Below are positions 1 through 6,460 of a DNA stretch of 18,237 nucleotides, piece after piece. The stretch comes from JAEUMW01 sp039807745. Its GTDB lineage: Bacteria; Pseudomonadota; Gammaproteobacteria; Burkholderiales; JAEUMW01. Positions within the stretch are counted from its first letter, which is position 1. Every line of letters begins with the position of its first letter. The notes beneath the pieces were generated by a model. That model ran no database searches, was not told where the DNA came from, and saw only the letters and a program-made list of their open reading frames with translations. The position numbers and the translations under genes were made by a program. The DNA lies in NCBI GenBank assembly GCA_039807745.1, contig JBDHRV010000067.1:1-18237 (forward strand), read 5' to 3'.

Positions 1-540
1 TGGCCGGTCGGCGCCGACTGCCCGCGCCGGCCCTTCTCCTTCGGCGGCGCGATCTCGGACGCACCGATCCCGACCGCGGTACGAGCACAGGTCGAGGACT
101 GGGGCGCGCGCCTGACCGCACGCGTCGGGCTCGTCGGCCTGAACGGCATCGATTTCATCCTCGACGACGCGGGCCGGCCGCATTGCATCGAGATCAATCC
201 GCGTCCGACCGCGACCGCCGAACTCTACGACGAGCGCGCGCAAGGCGGACTTTTCACCTGGCATCTGAACGCCTGCGCCGGCCGGTTGCCAAAGGGCCGT
301 CTCGAGCCCGGCGCGGTACGCGGGCAGGCGGTGGTGTACGCGCCGGTCGCGCTGACGCTCCCGGCAGGGGTGCACTGGCCCGCGTGGGTCGGGGATCGTC
401 CGGCAGGCGGGGCGCGGTTCGCCTGCGGCGCGCCCGTTTGCACCGTGCATGCAGTGGGCGAGAGCGTCGCCCGGGTCGGAACACAGCTTGACGAACGAAG
501 CCGAATCATACGGCGCACCGTGATGCCGCTTGCGGCGTGA
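1..540 (+). CDS. ATP-grasp domain protein, C-terminal part (5' truncated by window edge)
   Basis: The reading frame is open from base 1 to a TGA at 538-540, giving 179 residues of a longer protein whose start lies outside the window. Near residues 50-75 it shows the end of an ATP-grasp fold: a GLNGIDFIL strand, then CIEINPRPTAT, whose E-x-N pair is the usual metal-binding signature. After this comes a C-terminal module of about 85 residues containing WPAWVGDRP and GAPVCTVHA. ATP-grasp enzymes join a carboxylate to an amine or thiol through an acyl-phosphate. The gene ends 24 bp before mch, which implies a shared transcript. A role in H4MPT or methylofuran assembly is inferred from context; the substrate is unknown. 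Upstream genes of the operon are cut off. Confidence 0.85.
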   Translation, partial: WPVGADCPRRPFSFGGAISDAPIPTAVRAQVEDWGARLTARVGLVGLNGIDFILDDAGRPHCIEINPRPTATAELYDERAQGGLFTWHLNACAGRLPKGRLEPGAVRGQAVVYAPVALTLPAGVHWPAWVGDRPAGGARFACGAPVCTVHAVGESVARVGTQLDERSRIIRRTVMPLAA

Positions 541-564
541 CGCAGCAATAGGAGGAAGGAAGAC

Positions 565-1557
565 ATGAACGTGTCCGGAGGGGCAGCGGACGCTGCGCGC
601 GCGCGTCCCAGCATCAATGCTGCGGCGCAACCCCTGGTCGAGGCGTTGGTGCGCGACGCCGCGACGCTGCGCGTAGGCGTCGGCACGCACCCCGCCGGAT
701 GCCGCATCGTCGACGCCGGGATCGAGTACCCAGGCGGCATCGAGGCGGGACGGCGCATCGCCGACATCTGTCTCGGCGGCCTGGGGGACGTGCGGGTGCT
801 GTCGACTGCGCAGCGCTGGCCGCTGCGCGTGAGCGTAGTCGCGTCGGATCCGGTGCTCGCCTGCCTCGGCAGCCAGTACGCCGGGTGGAGTCTTTCCGCC
901 GGCGAGGGCAAGGGGGCGTTTCACGCGCTCGGCTCGGGGCCGGGACGTTCGCTGTCGGTGAAGGAGACGCTCTTCCAGGAACTCGGTTACCGCGACACGG
1001 CGGACGCGACCTGTCTCGTGCTCGAAGTCGACAAGATGCCGCCCGATGCCGTGGTCGAAAAGGTCACGCGCGACTGCGGCATCCAGCCCGCGCAGCTCAC
1101 TTTCGTTCTGACGCCGACCCACAGCCTCGCGGGGGTGGTGCAGATCGTCGCCCGTGTGCTCGAAGTCGCTTTGCACAAGGTGCACACGCTGGGCTTCCCG
1201 CTCGATCAGGTGCGCGACGGCTCGGGCTCGGCACCGGTGCCGCCGCCGGCGCCGGATTTCCTCAATGCGATGGGGCGCACCAACGATGCCATCATCTTCG
1301 GCGGTGTCGTCGAGCTCTTCGTCGACTGCGAGGACGACGCGGCGAGGGACCTGGCCGAGCGGCTGCCGTCCAGCGCGTGCAGCGATTACGGGCGCCCCTT
1401 CGCGCAGGTGTTCAAGGAGGTGAAGTACGACTTCTACAAGATCGATCCGAACCTCTTCGCGCCTGCCGTGGCCGTGGTGTGCAACGTGAGGAGCGGCAGC
1501 GTGTTCCGGGCCGGTGCGTTGAACGAGACGCTGCTTGCAGCCTCGTTCGGCGAGTGA
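565..1557 (+). CDS. mch: Methenyltetrahydromethanopterin cyclohydrolase
   Basis: This 330-residue protein matches Mch, which reversibly hydrolyses methenyl-H4MPT to N5-formyl-H4MPT in the cytoplasm. It is the step between methylene-H4MPT dehydrogenase and the formyltransferase/hydrolase complex in H4MPT-dependent formaldehyde oxidation. Recognisable family stretches are INAAAQPLVEALV (about residues 14-26), GVGTHPAGCRIVDAG, YPGGIEAGRRIADICLGG, and a C-terminal NAMGRTNDAIIFGG followed by YDFYKIDPNLFAPA. The length is normal for the family. The ATG at 565 has a strong Shine-Dalgarno GGAGGA at 551-556. Its stop overlaps the GTG of the next gene (GTGA at 1554-1557), so the two are translationally coupled. 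Direct association with fae supports the call. Confidence 0.96.
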   Translation: MNVSGGAADAARARPSINAAAQPLVEALVRDAATLRVGVGTHPAGCRIVDAGIEYPGGIEAGRRIADICLGGLGDVRVLSTAQRWPLRVSVVASDPVLACLGSQYAGWSLSAGEGKGAFHALGSGPGRSLSVKETLFQELGYRDTADATCLVLEVDKMPPDAVVEKVTRDCGIQPAQLTFVLTPTHSLAGVVQIVARVLEVALHKVHTLGFPLDQVRDGSGSAPVPPPAPDFLNAMGRTNDAIIFGGVVELFVDCEDDAARDLAERLPSSACSDYGRPFAQVFKEVKYDFYKIDPNLFAPAVAVVCNVRSGSVFRAGALNETLLAASFGE

Positions 1558-2498
1558 ACGGCGCAGTGGGTGACGGCGTGCCGCGGGTGGCGATCTGCAC
1601 CGACGAACCGGGCTGGCACGGCGCCCGGCTGCGGGCGGCGTTCGCCGCGCGCGGCGTCGACGTGACCTACGTCTCGCTGCGCGAGTGCCGCTTCGACCTC
1701 CCCGGTGGCGGCGATGGTGTCGTCATGCCGGGTTTTGCGGGTAAACTTCCCGCCGGCGTGTTCGTGCGCGGGGTACCGGGCGGGACGCTCGAGCAGGTGA
1801 CCTTTCGGCTGGGCATTCTGCACGCACTGAAGGCGCTGAGGGTACCCGTCTACAACGATGCGCGGGCGATCGAATGCACCGTGGACAAAAGCATGACCAG
1901 TTTCCTGCTCGCGCAGGCGGGCGTGCCGACGCCGCCGACGTGGGTCACCGAAAACGCGGCGCAGGCGCGGGCAGTGGTGCAGCGCGAGGGCGCCGCCGGG
2001 CGGGAGGTGGTCATCAAGCCTCTATTCGGCTCGCAGGGCACGGGACTGAGGCGGCTTGCGGCGGACATGGACATTCCTGGCATGGAGCTCTATCGCCACG
2101 TGTGCTATCTGCAGCGCTACATCGACAGCGGCGACGGGCGCTGGCACGACCACCGGGTGTTCGTCATCGCCGGCCGGGCCGTGGCAGCGATGCTGCGGCG
2201 CGGTGCCTCGTGGGTCAACAACGTCGCCAAGGGCGGGCGCTGCGAGCGGCTCGAGCTCACGGCGGAACTTGCGCACCTCGCGGAAGCGGCAACGCGGGCG
2301 GTGGGCGCGGATTACGCGGGGGTCGACATCGTGCGCGGCGAGGACGGACGCCTCTGGGTGATCGAGGTGAACGGCATTCCCGCCTGGAAGGGGCTGCAAG
2401 CGGTGACGGACGTGGACATCGCCGCCGCGCTGGTCGACGATTTTCTTCACCGCCACCTCGATCGTGGCGTGACCCGGGCGCTTGCGGCGGTATGCTGA
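1554..2498 (+). CDS. RimK-like ATP-grasp ligase of the H4MPT/methylofuran gene set
   Basis: This 314-residue protein has a RimK-type ATP-grasp fold. The nucleotide-binding loop is VIKPLFGSQGTGL, and near the C-terminus is VIEVNGIPAWKGLQ, with Glu271 and Asn273 as the E-x-N metal ligands. An N-terminal pre-ATP-grasp domain (VAICTDEPGWHGARL) precedes them. RimK-family enzymes add amino acids, often glutamate, to peptides or cofactors; archaeal MptN adds glutamate to H4MPT. Bacterial methylofuran carries a polyglutamate tail and bacterial dephospho-H4MPT lacks the glutamyl part, so a methylofuran role is possible. That is inference. The GTG at 1554 overlaps the mch stop; in-frame GTGs at 1566, 1578 and 1587 are alternatives and none has a convincing Shine-Dalgarno. 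The mch - RimK-like - CitG-like - fae order resembles the Methylorubrum extorquens AM1 cluster as I remember it (orf5 position). Confidence 0.88.
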   Translation: MNGAVGDGVPRVAICTDEPGWHGARLRAAFAARGVDVTYVSLRECRFDLPGGGDGVVMPGFAGKLPAGVFVRGVPGGTLEQVTFRLGILHALKALRVPVYNDARAIECTVDKSMTSFLLAQAGVPTPPTWVTENAAQARAVVQREGAAGREVVIKPLFGSQGTGLRRLAADMDIPGMELYRHVCYLQRYIDSGDGRWHDHRVFVIAGRAVAAMLRRGASWVNNVAKGGRCERLELTAELAHLAEAATRAVGADYAGVDIVRGEDGRLWVIEVNGIPAWKGLQAVTDVDIAAALVDDFLHRHLDRGVTRALAAVC

Positions 2499-3424
2499 GA
2501 GGATCGCTGCCGGAGCTGGTCGCGGACACCGTGCGCTGGGCGTGCCGGCTCGACGTCGCGGCCGCCAAGCCCGGCAACGTCAGCATCGCGAGCCCCGGGC
2601 ACCGGATGCGCGCGGAAGACTTCCTGGCGAGCGCCGAGGCGATTGCCGCACCGCTGGCGGAGCTCGGGCGCAAGGTCGGCGAGCGCATCGCCGCCGGCGT
2701 CGAGGCCACGTGGAACCGCGTCGGGATGAACACGAATCTCGGCATCGTGCTGCTGGCGGCGCCGCTGGCTCACGCCGCGCTCACGGCGCGGCCGGGGGAG
2801 ACGCTCGAGCGTGCGACGGCTCGCGTGCTCGGTGAGCTCGACACCGACGATGCCGTCCACGCGTTTCGGGCGATCGCGCGGGCCAATCCGGCGGGTCTCG
2901 GCGAAGTCGAGCGGCTCGACGTGCGCGGTCCCGTGCGGACCAGTCTGCGCGAGGCGATGCAGGCGGCGGCACAGCGCGATACCATCGCGCGGCAGTATGC
3001 GAACGGGTTCGGCGATGTGTTCGGCTTCGGCGCGCCGCGCTTCCTGGCGGCGCTCGACCGTCACGGCAGCGAGGAGCGGGCGGCGCTGGACTGCTTTCTC
3101 GGCTGGCTCGTGCGTTTCCCCGACACCCACATCGCGCGCAAGCACGGCGGCGACCTCGCGCGCGCGGTGAGCGAGGAAGCGGCCCGTTTCGAGGCCGCGT
3201 CCAACGCGAGCGAGGCGCTCGCCGCGGATGCCTTGCTGGCCGATTGGGACGCATCGCTCAAGGCGCGCGGCATCAATCCCGGAACGAGCGCCGATCTCAC
3301 CGTGGCGAGCCTCATCGCCGCGCGGCTGGAAGGCGCGTTCGCGGAGCGGTTTTCGGAGCGGGACGAGCTCGTGGTCCCGGTCCGCAAAGGAAGGTGGATG
3401 CATGGGATGGGTCTGCGCGAGTGA
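2492..3424 (+). CDS. CitG-like (triphosphoribosyl-dephospho-CoA synthase family) protein of the H4MPT cluster
   Basis: This 310-residue protein belongs to the CitG/MdcB family, which transfers a ribosyl unit from ATP to dephospho-CoA with release of adenine. Family motifs are KPGNVS at residues 26-31, NTNLG at 80-84 followed by IVLLAAPL, FPDTHIARKHG, and GINPGTSAD at 260-268 near the C-terminus. No citrate lyase or malonate decarboxylase genes, the usual partners of CitG or MdcB, are present. Instead the gene sits between a RimK-like ligase and fae, so a part in H4MPT or methylofuran biosynthesis is likely (the orf7 position in M. extorquens, from memory). The exact reaction is not known to me. 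The ATG at 2492 overlaps the preceding TGA (2496-2498), indicating coupling. Confidence 0.88.
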   Translation: MLRGSLPELVADTVRWACRLDVAAAKPGNVSIASPGHRMRAEDFLASAEAIAAPLAELGRKVGERIAAGVEATWNRVGMNTNLGIVLLAAPLAHAALTARPGETLERATARVLGELDTDDAVHAFRAIARANPAGLGEVERLDVRGPVRTSLREAMQAAAQRDTIARQYANGFGDVFGFGAPRFLAALDRHGSEERAALDCFLGWLVRFPDTHIARKHGGDLARAVSEEAARFEAASNASEALAADALLADWDASLKARGINPGTSADLTVASLIAARLEGAFAERFSERDELVVPVRKGRWMHGMGLRE

Positions 3425-3477
3425 TCGCGGCCCTCGAATCCACAGTTTTTCGTCAACCCCAAGGAAGGAGCAGGCAA

Positions 3478-3987
3478 ATGGCAAAGATCGATCGAGTACT
3501 GGTAGGCGAATCGCTGGTCGGCGATGGCAACGAGGTCGCACACATCGACCTCATCATCGGACCGCGCGGCAGCGCCGCCGAATATGCGTTCTGCAACGCC
3601 CTGACCAACAACAAGGACGGCTTCAGCACCCTCCTGGCGGTGGTCGCGCCCAACCTCGCGGCGAAGCCCAACACCGTCCTGTTCAACAAGGTCACGATCA
3701 AGGGTGCGAAGCAGGCGGTGCAGATGTTCGGCCCGGCGCAGCGCGCGGTGGCGATGGCGGTGACGGACTGCGTCGCCGACGGCACCATCCCGCAGGCCGA
3801 AGCCGACGATCTCTTCATCTGCGTGGGTGTGTTCATCCACTGGATGGCCGAGGATGACAACAAGATCCAGGACTTCAACTACGAGGCGACCAAGCAGGCC
3901 ATCAAGCGCGCCGTCGCCAACGAGCCGAAGGCAGCGGAAGTGATCGCGAAGAAGAACACGCCGCACCCGTTCGCCGGCCACGTCTGA
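3478..3987 (+). CDS. fae: Formaldehyde-activating enzyme (canonical copy)
   Basis: This 169-residue protein is a full-length Fae, which catalyses condensation of formaldehyde with H4MPT to methylene-H4MPT in the cytoplasm and is a main formaldehyde sink. The start is typical (MAKIDRVLVGE), followed by GDGNEVAHIDLIIGPRGS with the invariant His22, then NNKDGF, LAVVAPNLAAKPNT, FNKVTIKGAKQAVQMFGPAQ, VGVFIHW and the terminal HPFA. The ATG at 3478 has an excellent Shine-Dalgarno AGGAG at 3466-3470 with a 7-base spacer. The open frame upstream of it lies inside the CitG-like gene and is not part of this protein. There is a 53-bp gap after the CitG-like gene and a stable hairpin after the stop, so this cistron may be set apart for high expression. 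Confidence 0.97.
   Translation: MAKIDRVLVGESLVGDGNEVAHIDLIIGPRGSAAEYAFCNALTNNKDGFSTLLAVVAPNLAAKPNTVLFNKVTIKGAKQAVQMFGPAQRAVAMAVTDCVADGTIPQAEADDLFICVGVFIHWMAEDDNKIQDFNYEATKQAIKRAVANEPKAAEVIAKKNTPHPFAGHV
3661..3792 (+). repeat. Direct repeat, copy 1 (within fae)
   Basis: This 132-base block matches 4408-4539 in the second fae in the same reading frame, at an offset of 747 bases. I count nine base differences, about 93% identity. Seven are third-position changes, and two (Thr/Ala and Leu/Met codons) alter the protein. It reflects tandem duplication of fae. Confidence 0.85.
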
Positions 3988-3996
3988 GGTCAAGTG

Positions 3997-4025
3997 AGCG
4001 GCCGGCGGCGATCCGCCGGCCGTTT
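3997..4025 (+). terminator. Hairpin between the two fae genes (attenuator, terminator or processing site)
   Basis: Ten bases after the fae stop there is a strong stem-loop. A perfect 9-bp arm at 4000-4008 pairs with 4013-4021 around a CGAT loop, and it extends by three more pairs (one a G-U) to 3997 and 4024. Only three T residues follow (4023-4025), so it is weak as a Rho-independent terminator. It could cause partial termination or protect the 3' end of an upstream mRNA. Confidence 0.5.
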
Positions 4026-4076
4026 GACGTTCTCCGCAGACGGGGTGCGGCCGTTCGGGTCGAAGGGAGCAGAACG

Positions 4077-4081
4077 GGAGG
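4077..4081 (+). promoter_or_regulatory. Shine-Dalgarno fixing the start of the N-terminally extended Fae
   Basis: GGAGG lies 8 bases before the ATG at 4090. It shows that translation begins at the MSIWDAI sequence, so the N-terminal extension is part of the protein. It also argues against an earlier in-frame start, since the upstream frame covers the intergenic hairpin. Confidence 0.7.
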
Positions 4082-4089
4082 GCAATGCG

Positions 4090-4737
4090 ATGTCGATCTG
4101 GGATGCAATTCTGGGAATCTTTGGCGGTGGCAAGAAGCCCGAGCCCGCGAAGCGGCCCGCGCCGGCAGCGCCCCCGCCCAAACCGGCGGCGGCTCCTGCC
4201 CCGAAGGCGGCGGCTCCGGTACCTGCCCGGAGCATCGATCGGGTGCTGATCGGCGAGGCGCTGGTGGGCGACGGGAACGAGATCGCGCACATCGATCTCA
4301 TCATCGGTCCGCGCGGTTCGGCGGCGGAGCGGGCGTTCGCGAACGCGCTCGCCAACAACAAGGACGGCTTCACCACGCTGCTGGCCGTGGTCGCGCCGAA
4401 TCTCGCGGCGAAGCCCAACGCCGTCATGTTCAACAAGGTGACGATCAAGGGTGCGAAGCAGGCCGTGCAGATGTTCGGCCCGGCGCAGCGCGCCGTGGCG
4501 ATGGCGGTGACCGACTGCGTTGCCGACGGCACGATCCCCGAGCAGCAGGCCAACGATCTCTACTTGAGCGTCGGGGTCTTCATTCACTGGCTGGCCGAGG
4601 ACGACAACAAGATTCAGGATTACAACTACGAGGCGACCAAGCTCGCGATCAAGCGCGCCGTTGCCGGCGAGCCGAAGGTGCAGGAGGTGCTCGCGAAGGC
4701 GCGGGCGACCCCGCACCCGTTCGCCGCGCACTCCTAG
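4090..4737 (+). CDS. Formaldehyde-activating enzyme paralogue with N-terminal amphipathic segment and Pro/Ala linker
   Basis: The 215-residue product has two parts. Residues 48-215 form a complete Fae domain, roughly four residues in five identical by eye to the upstream Fae. It keeps GDGNEIAHIDLIIGPRGS with the invariant His, the FNKVTIKGAKQAVQMFGPAQ block, VGVFIHW and HPFA, so it should be catalytically competent. Residues 1-16 (MSIWDAILGIFGGGKK) could form a short hydrophobic or amphipathic helix with a Gly/Lys end. Residues 17-47 are a linker in which 24 of 31 residues are Pro or Ala. This is not a cleavable signal peptide: it has no basic n-region and no standard cleavage site. It resembles docking or encapsulation peptides on flexible tethers, or a membrane-surface anchor; this is inference. 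The stop TAG overlaps the stop of the convergent HisA-like gene. Confidence 0.93.
   Translation: MSIWDAILGIFGGGKKPEPAKRPAPAAPPPKPAAAPAPKAAAPVPARSIDRVLIGEALVGDGNEIAHIDLIIGPRGSAAERAFANALANNKDGFTTLLAVVAPNLAAKPNAVMFNKVTIKGAKQAVQMFGPAQRAVAMAVTDCVADGTIPEQQANDLYLSVGVFIHWLAEDDNKIQDYNYEATKLAIKRAVAGEPKVQEVLAKARATPHPFAAHS
4408..4539 (+). repeat. Direct repeat, copy 2 (within fae2)
   Basis: This is the partner of the block at 3661-3792, about 93% identical with nine base differences and in the same frame. The similarity drops outside this central part of the Fae domain, which suggests either strong constraint here or local gene conversion. Confidence 0.85.
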
Positions 4738-5447
4738 AGCGCGGCGATGCGCGCGAGGTCCGCGGCCGTGAGGCGGGCATCGTGCAGGCTCGATGCGACG
4801 AGGGCGCCCGCCGCGCCGAGCCGGTGCAGCGTCCGCAGATCGGCGGCGCCGCGCACACCGCCGGCGGCGTAGACGCGGCGGCCTGCCGCAGCGTCGAGGA
4901 TCTGCGCGATGCGGGTCGTGTCCGGACCCGCGCCGGCGCCCACGCGTGCCAGCGTCATCACGATCACGTCGTCCGGCCATCGTGACGGCCGGTCGAGAAC
5001 GTCGAGCGGACCCAGGACGTCGTCGCGCGCGCCGTAGTCGAGCGACAATACCGCGGGCGGGCCGTGTGGCGCCGATCGCAGGCCGTCGATGAGCGCGGCG
5101 TCGGTGACGGATTCGGTGCCGATGACGGGGCGACCCGGCCCGGCCGCCTGCCATGCGCGGAAGGCGGCGAGGTCGGCGATCCCGCTATCGACCCACAGCT
5201 CGACCTCGGGGCAGGCGGCGCGGATCGCGGTGATCGCAGCGGTGTTGTCACCGCACCGCCGGATCGCGTCGATGTCCGCGATATAGAGCGTGTCGAACGG
5301 ATGGAGCCGCAGCAAGGCCGCTGCGATGTCGACCGGATCGGCGCCGGCTGCGAGCGACGAGCTGATGGGGGCGTAGTCTGCGCGCTCGCCCCGGCGGGCG
5401 TGTACGGCGCGAGCGCCCTGCAAATCGATGACGGGGATGATTCTCAC
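4734..5447 (-). CDS. HisA/HisF-related TIM-barrel protein of the H4MPT/methylofuran cluster
   Basis: This 237-residue protein belongs to the HisA/HisF-like phosphate-binding (beta/alpha)8 family. The N-terminus IIPVIDLQGARAVHA carries the first-strand Asp8, and Asp137 in SLDYGARDD sits where the second catalytic Asp of HisA is expected. GTES (110-113) and YAAGGVRGAADL followed by GAAGALVASSLHD resemble phosphate-binding turns. True hisA lies with his genes, and none is here, so this is probably the hisA/hisF-related family found in archaea and H4MPT-using bacteria. Its reaction is unknown to me. The start is GTG at 5447, fixed by the conserved N-terminus; I see no Shine-Dalgarno. It faces the ATP-grasp gene with only 5 bp between start codons, and its stop shares CTAG (4734-4737) with the fae2 stop. 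Confidence 0.88.
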   Translation of the reverse strand: MRIIPVIDLQGARAVHARRGERADYAPISSSLAAGADPVDIAAALLRLHPFDTLYIADIDAIRRCGDNTAAITAIRAACPEVELWVDSGIADLAAFRAWQAAGPGRPVIGTESVTDAALIDGLRSAPHGPPAVLSLDYGARDDVLGPLDVLDRPSRWPDDVIVMTLARVGAGAGPDTTRIAQILDAAAGRRVYAAGGVRGAADLRTLHRLGAAGALVASSLHDARLTAADLARIAAL

Positions 5448-5452
5448 GATCG

Positions 5453-6460
5453 ATGCGGGTATTCGTCTACGAATTTATCACGGGCGGCGGCCTCGTCGAG
5501 CAGCCGCTTGGTTCTGCGCTGGCACACGAAGGGGATCTCATGGTGCGCGCCCTGCTGCGCGATCTTTGCGATGTGCCGGAAGTCGAGGTCGTCGCGACTC
5601 GGGATCCACGCCTCGCTGCGCCGCCATCGCCGGCGGCGGTCTGCGTGCCGCGCAATGCGGGCGAGGCTGCGCAGTTCTTCGCGCGTTGCGTCGACACCTC
5701 GGATGCGACCTGGATCGTCGCTCCCGAGACCGATGGTGTCCTCGAAGGGCTCTCATCCGCGGTGTTGGCGTGTGGTGGACGGTTGCTCGGCAGTCGTCCG
5801 CCGGCCATCGCGGTGGCCGCGAGCAAGAGACGCACGGCCGCCGCGCTCGCCTGGCGCGGCGTCCCGGTGGTGCCGGCCTTCGACCCTTGCGGCACCGTGC
5901 CGCCGTTCCCGGGACCAGCCGTATTGAAGCCGGACGACGGCGCGGGCTGCGTCGACACGCGGATCTATCCCGGCTTCGAGTCCGCACTGAGCGACTGGGA
6001 AACGCGCGGTCGTGACGCCCGGACCGTGCTGCAGCCCTATGTCGAGGGCGAAGCCGCGAGCCTCTCCTTGCTCGTGCGCGAGGGTCGCGCCGTGATCCTC
6101 GCGGTGAATCGCCAGCACGTCGCGCAGGAGCACGGCCAACTGCGCTTCCGCGGCTGTTCCGTGAACCGGCTGGCGGCGTGGCAGGCGCTCCTCGCGGACT
6201 TGGCGCAGGGCATCGCCGAAGCGTTACCGGACCTCTGGGGCTATGTCGGTGTCGACCTCATCCTCACCGATCGCGGACCACAAGTGCTGGAGGTGAATCC
6301 GCGCCTCACCACCTCCTACGTCGGCTTGCGCGAATCGATCGCGGCGAACCCGGCGGCCTGGGTGCTCGGGTTGCTCGACGAAGGTGTACCACTGCCCGCA
6401 CCGCCCGTAGCGTTACGCAGCGTCGAAGTCCGCGTGGAGCCGCAGCGTGTCGAGGCGTGA
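5453..6460 (+). CDS. ATP-grasp ligase, MfnD-like (tyramine-glutamate ligase family)
   Basis: This 335-residue ATP-grasp protein has a characteristic N-terminus (VFVYEFITGGGL), an APETDGVLEGL segment, a KPDDGAGCVDT loop for nucleotide binding, and LEVNPRLTTSYVGL, in which Glu280 and Asn282 are the E-x-N metal ligands. Similar proteins occur in archaea (MfnD, gamma-glutamylation of tyramine in methanofuran synthesis) and in methylotroph clusters (the orf17 position in M. extorquens, from memory). A methylofuran ligase role is therefore likely. The ATG at 5453 is the first possible start, because an in-frame TGA lies at 5438-5440, and it opens the conserved N-terminus. No Shine-Dalgarno is visible. 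The next gene begins inside its 3' end. Confidence 0.88.
   Translation: MRVFVYEFITGGGLVEQPLGSALAHEGDLMVRALLRDLCDVPEVEVVATRDPRLAAPPSPAAVCVPRNAGEAAQFFARCVDTSDATWIVAPETDGVLEGLSSAVLACGGRLLGSRPPAIAVAASKRRTAAALAWRGVPVVPAFDPCGTVPPFPGPAVLKPDDGAGCVDTRIYPGFESALSDWETRGRDARTVLQPYVEGEAASLSLLVREGRAVILAVNRQHVAQEHGQLRFRGCSVNRLAAWQALLADLAQGIAEALPDLWGYVGVDLILTDRGPQVLEVNPRLTTSYVGLRESIAANPAAWVLGLLDEGVPLPAPPVALRSVEVRVEPQRVEA

Noticed and set aside
541..564. Riboswitch or promoter upstream of mch
   Set aside because: Only 24 bases separate mch from the preceding gene, with room for a ribosome binding site only.
699..1553. Upstream extension of the RimK-like frame through mch
   Set aside because: This stretch is an alternate frame of mch and Arg-rich; the ATP-grasp similarity begins only after the mch stop.
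3061..5154. A 697-codon minus-strand open frame opposite the CitG-like and fae genes
   Set aside because: It is opposite clearly recognised genes, is Arg/Pro/His-rich, and has no family motifs. It is a byproduct of high GC content and codon bias.
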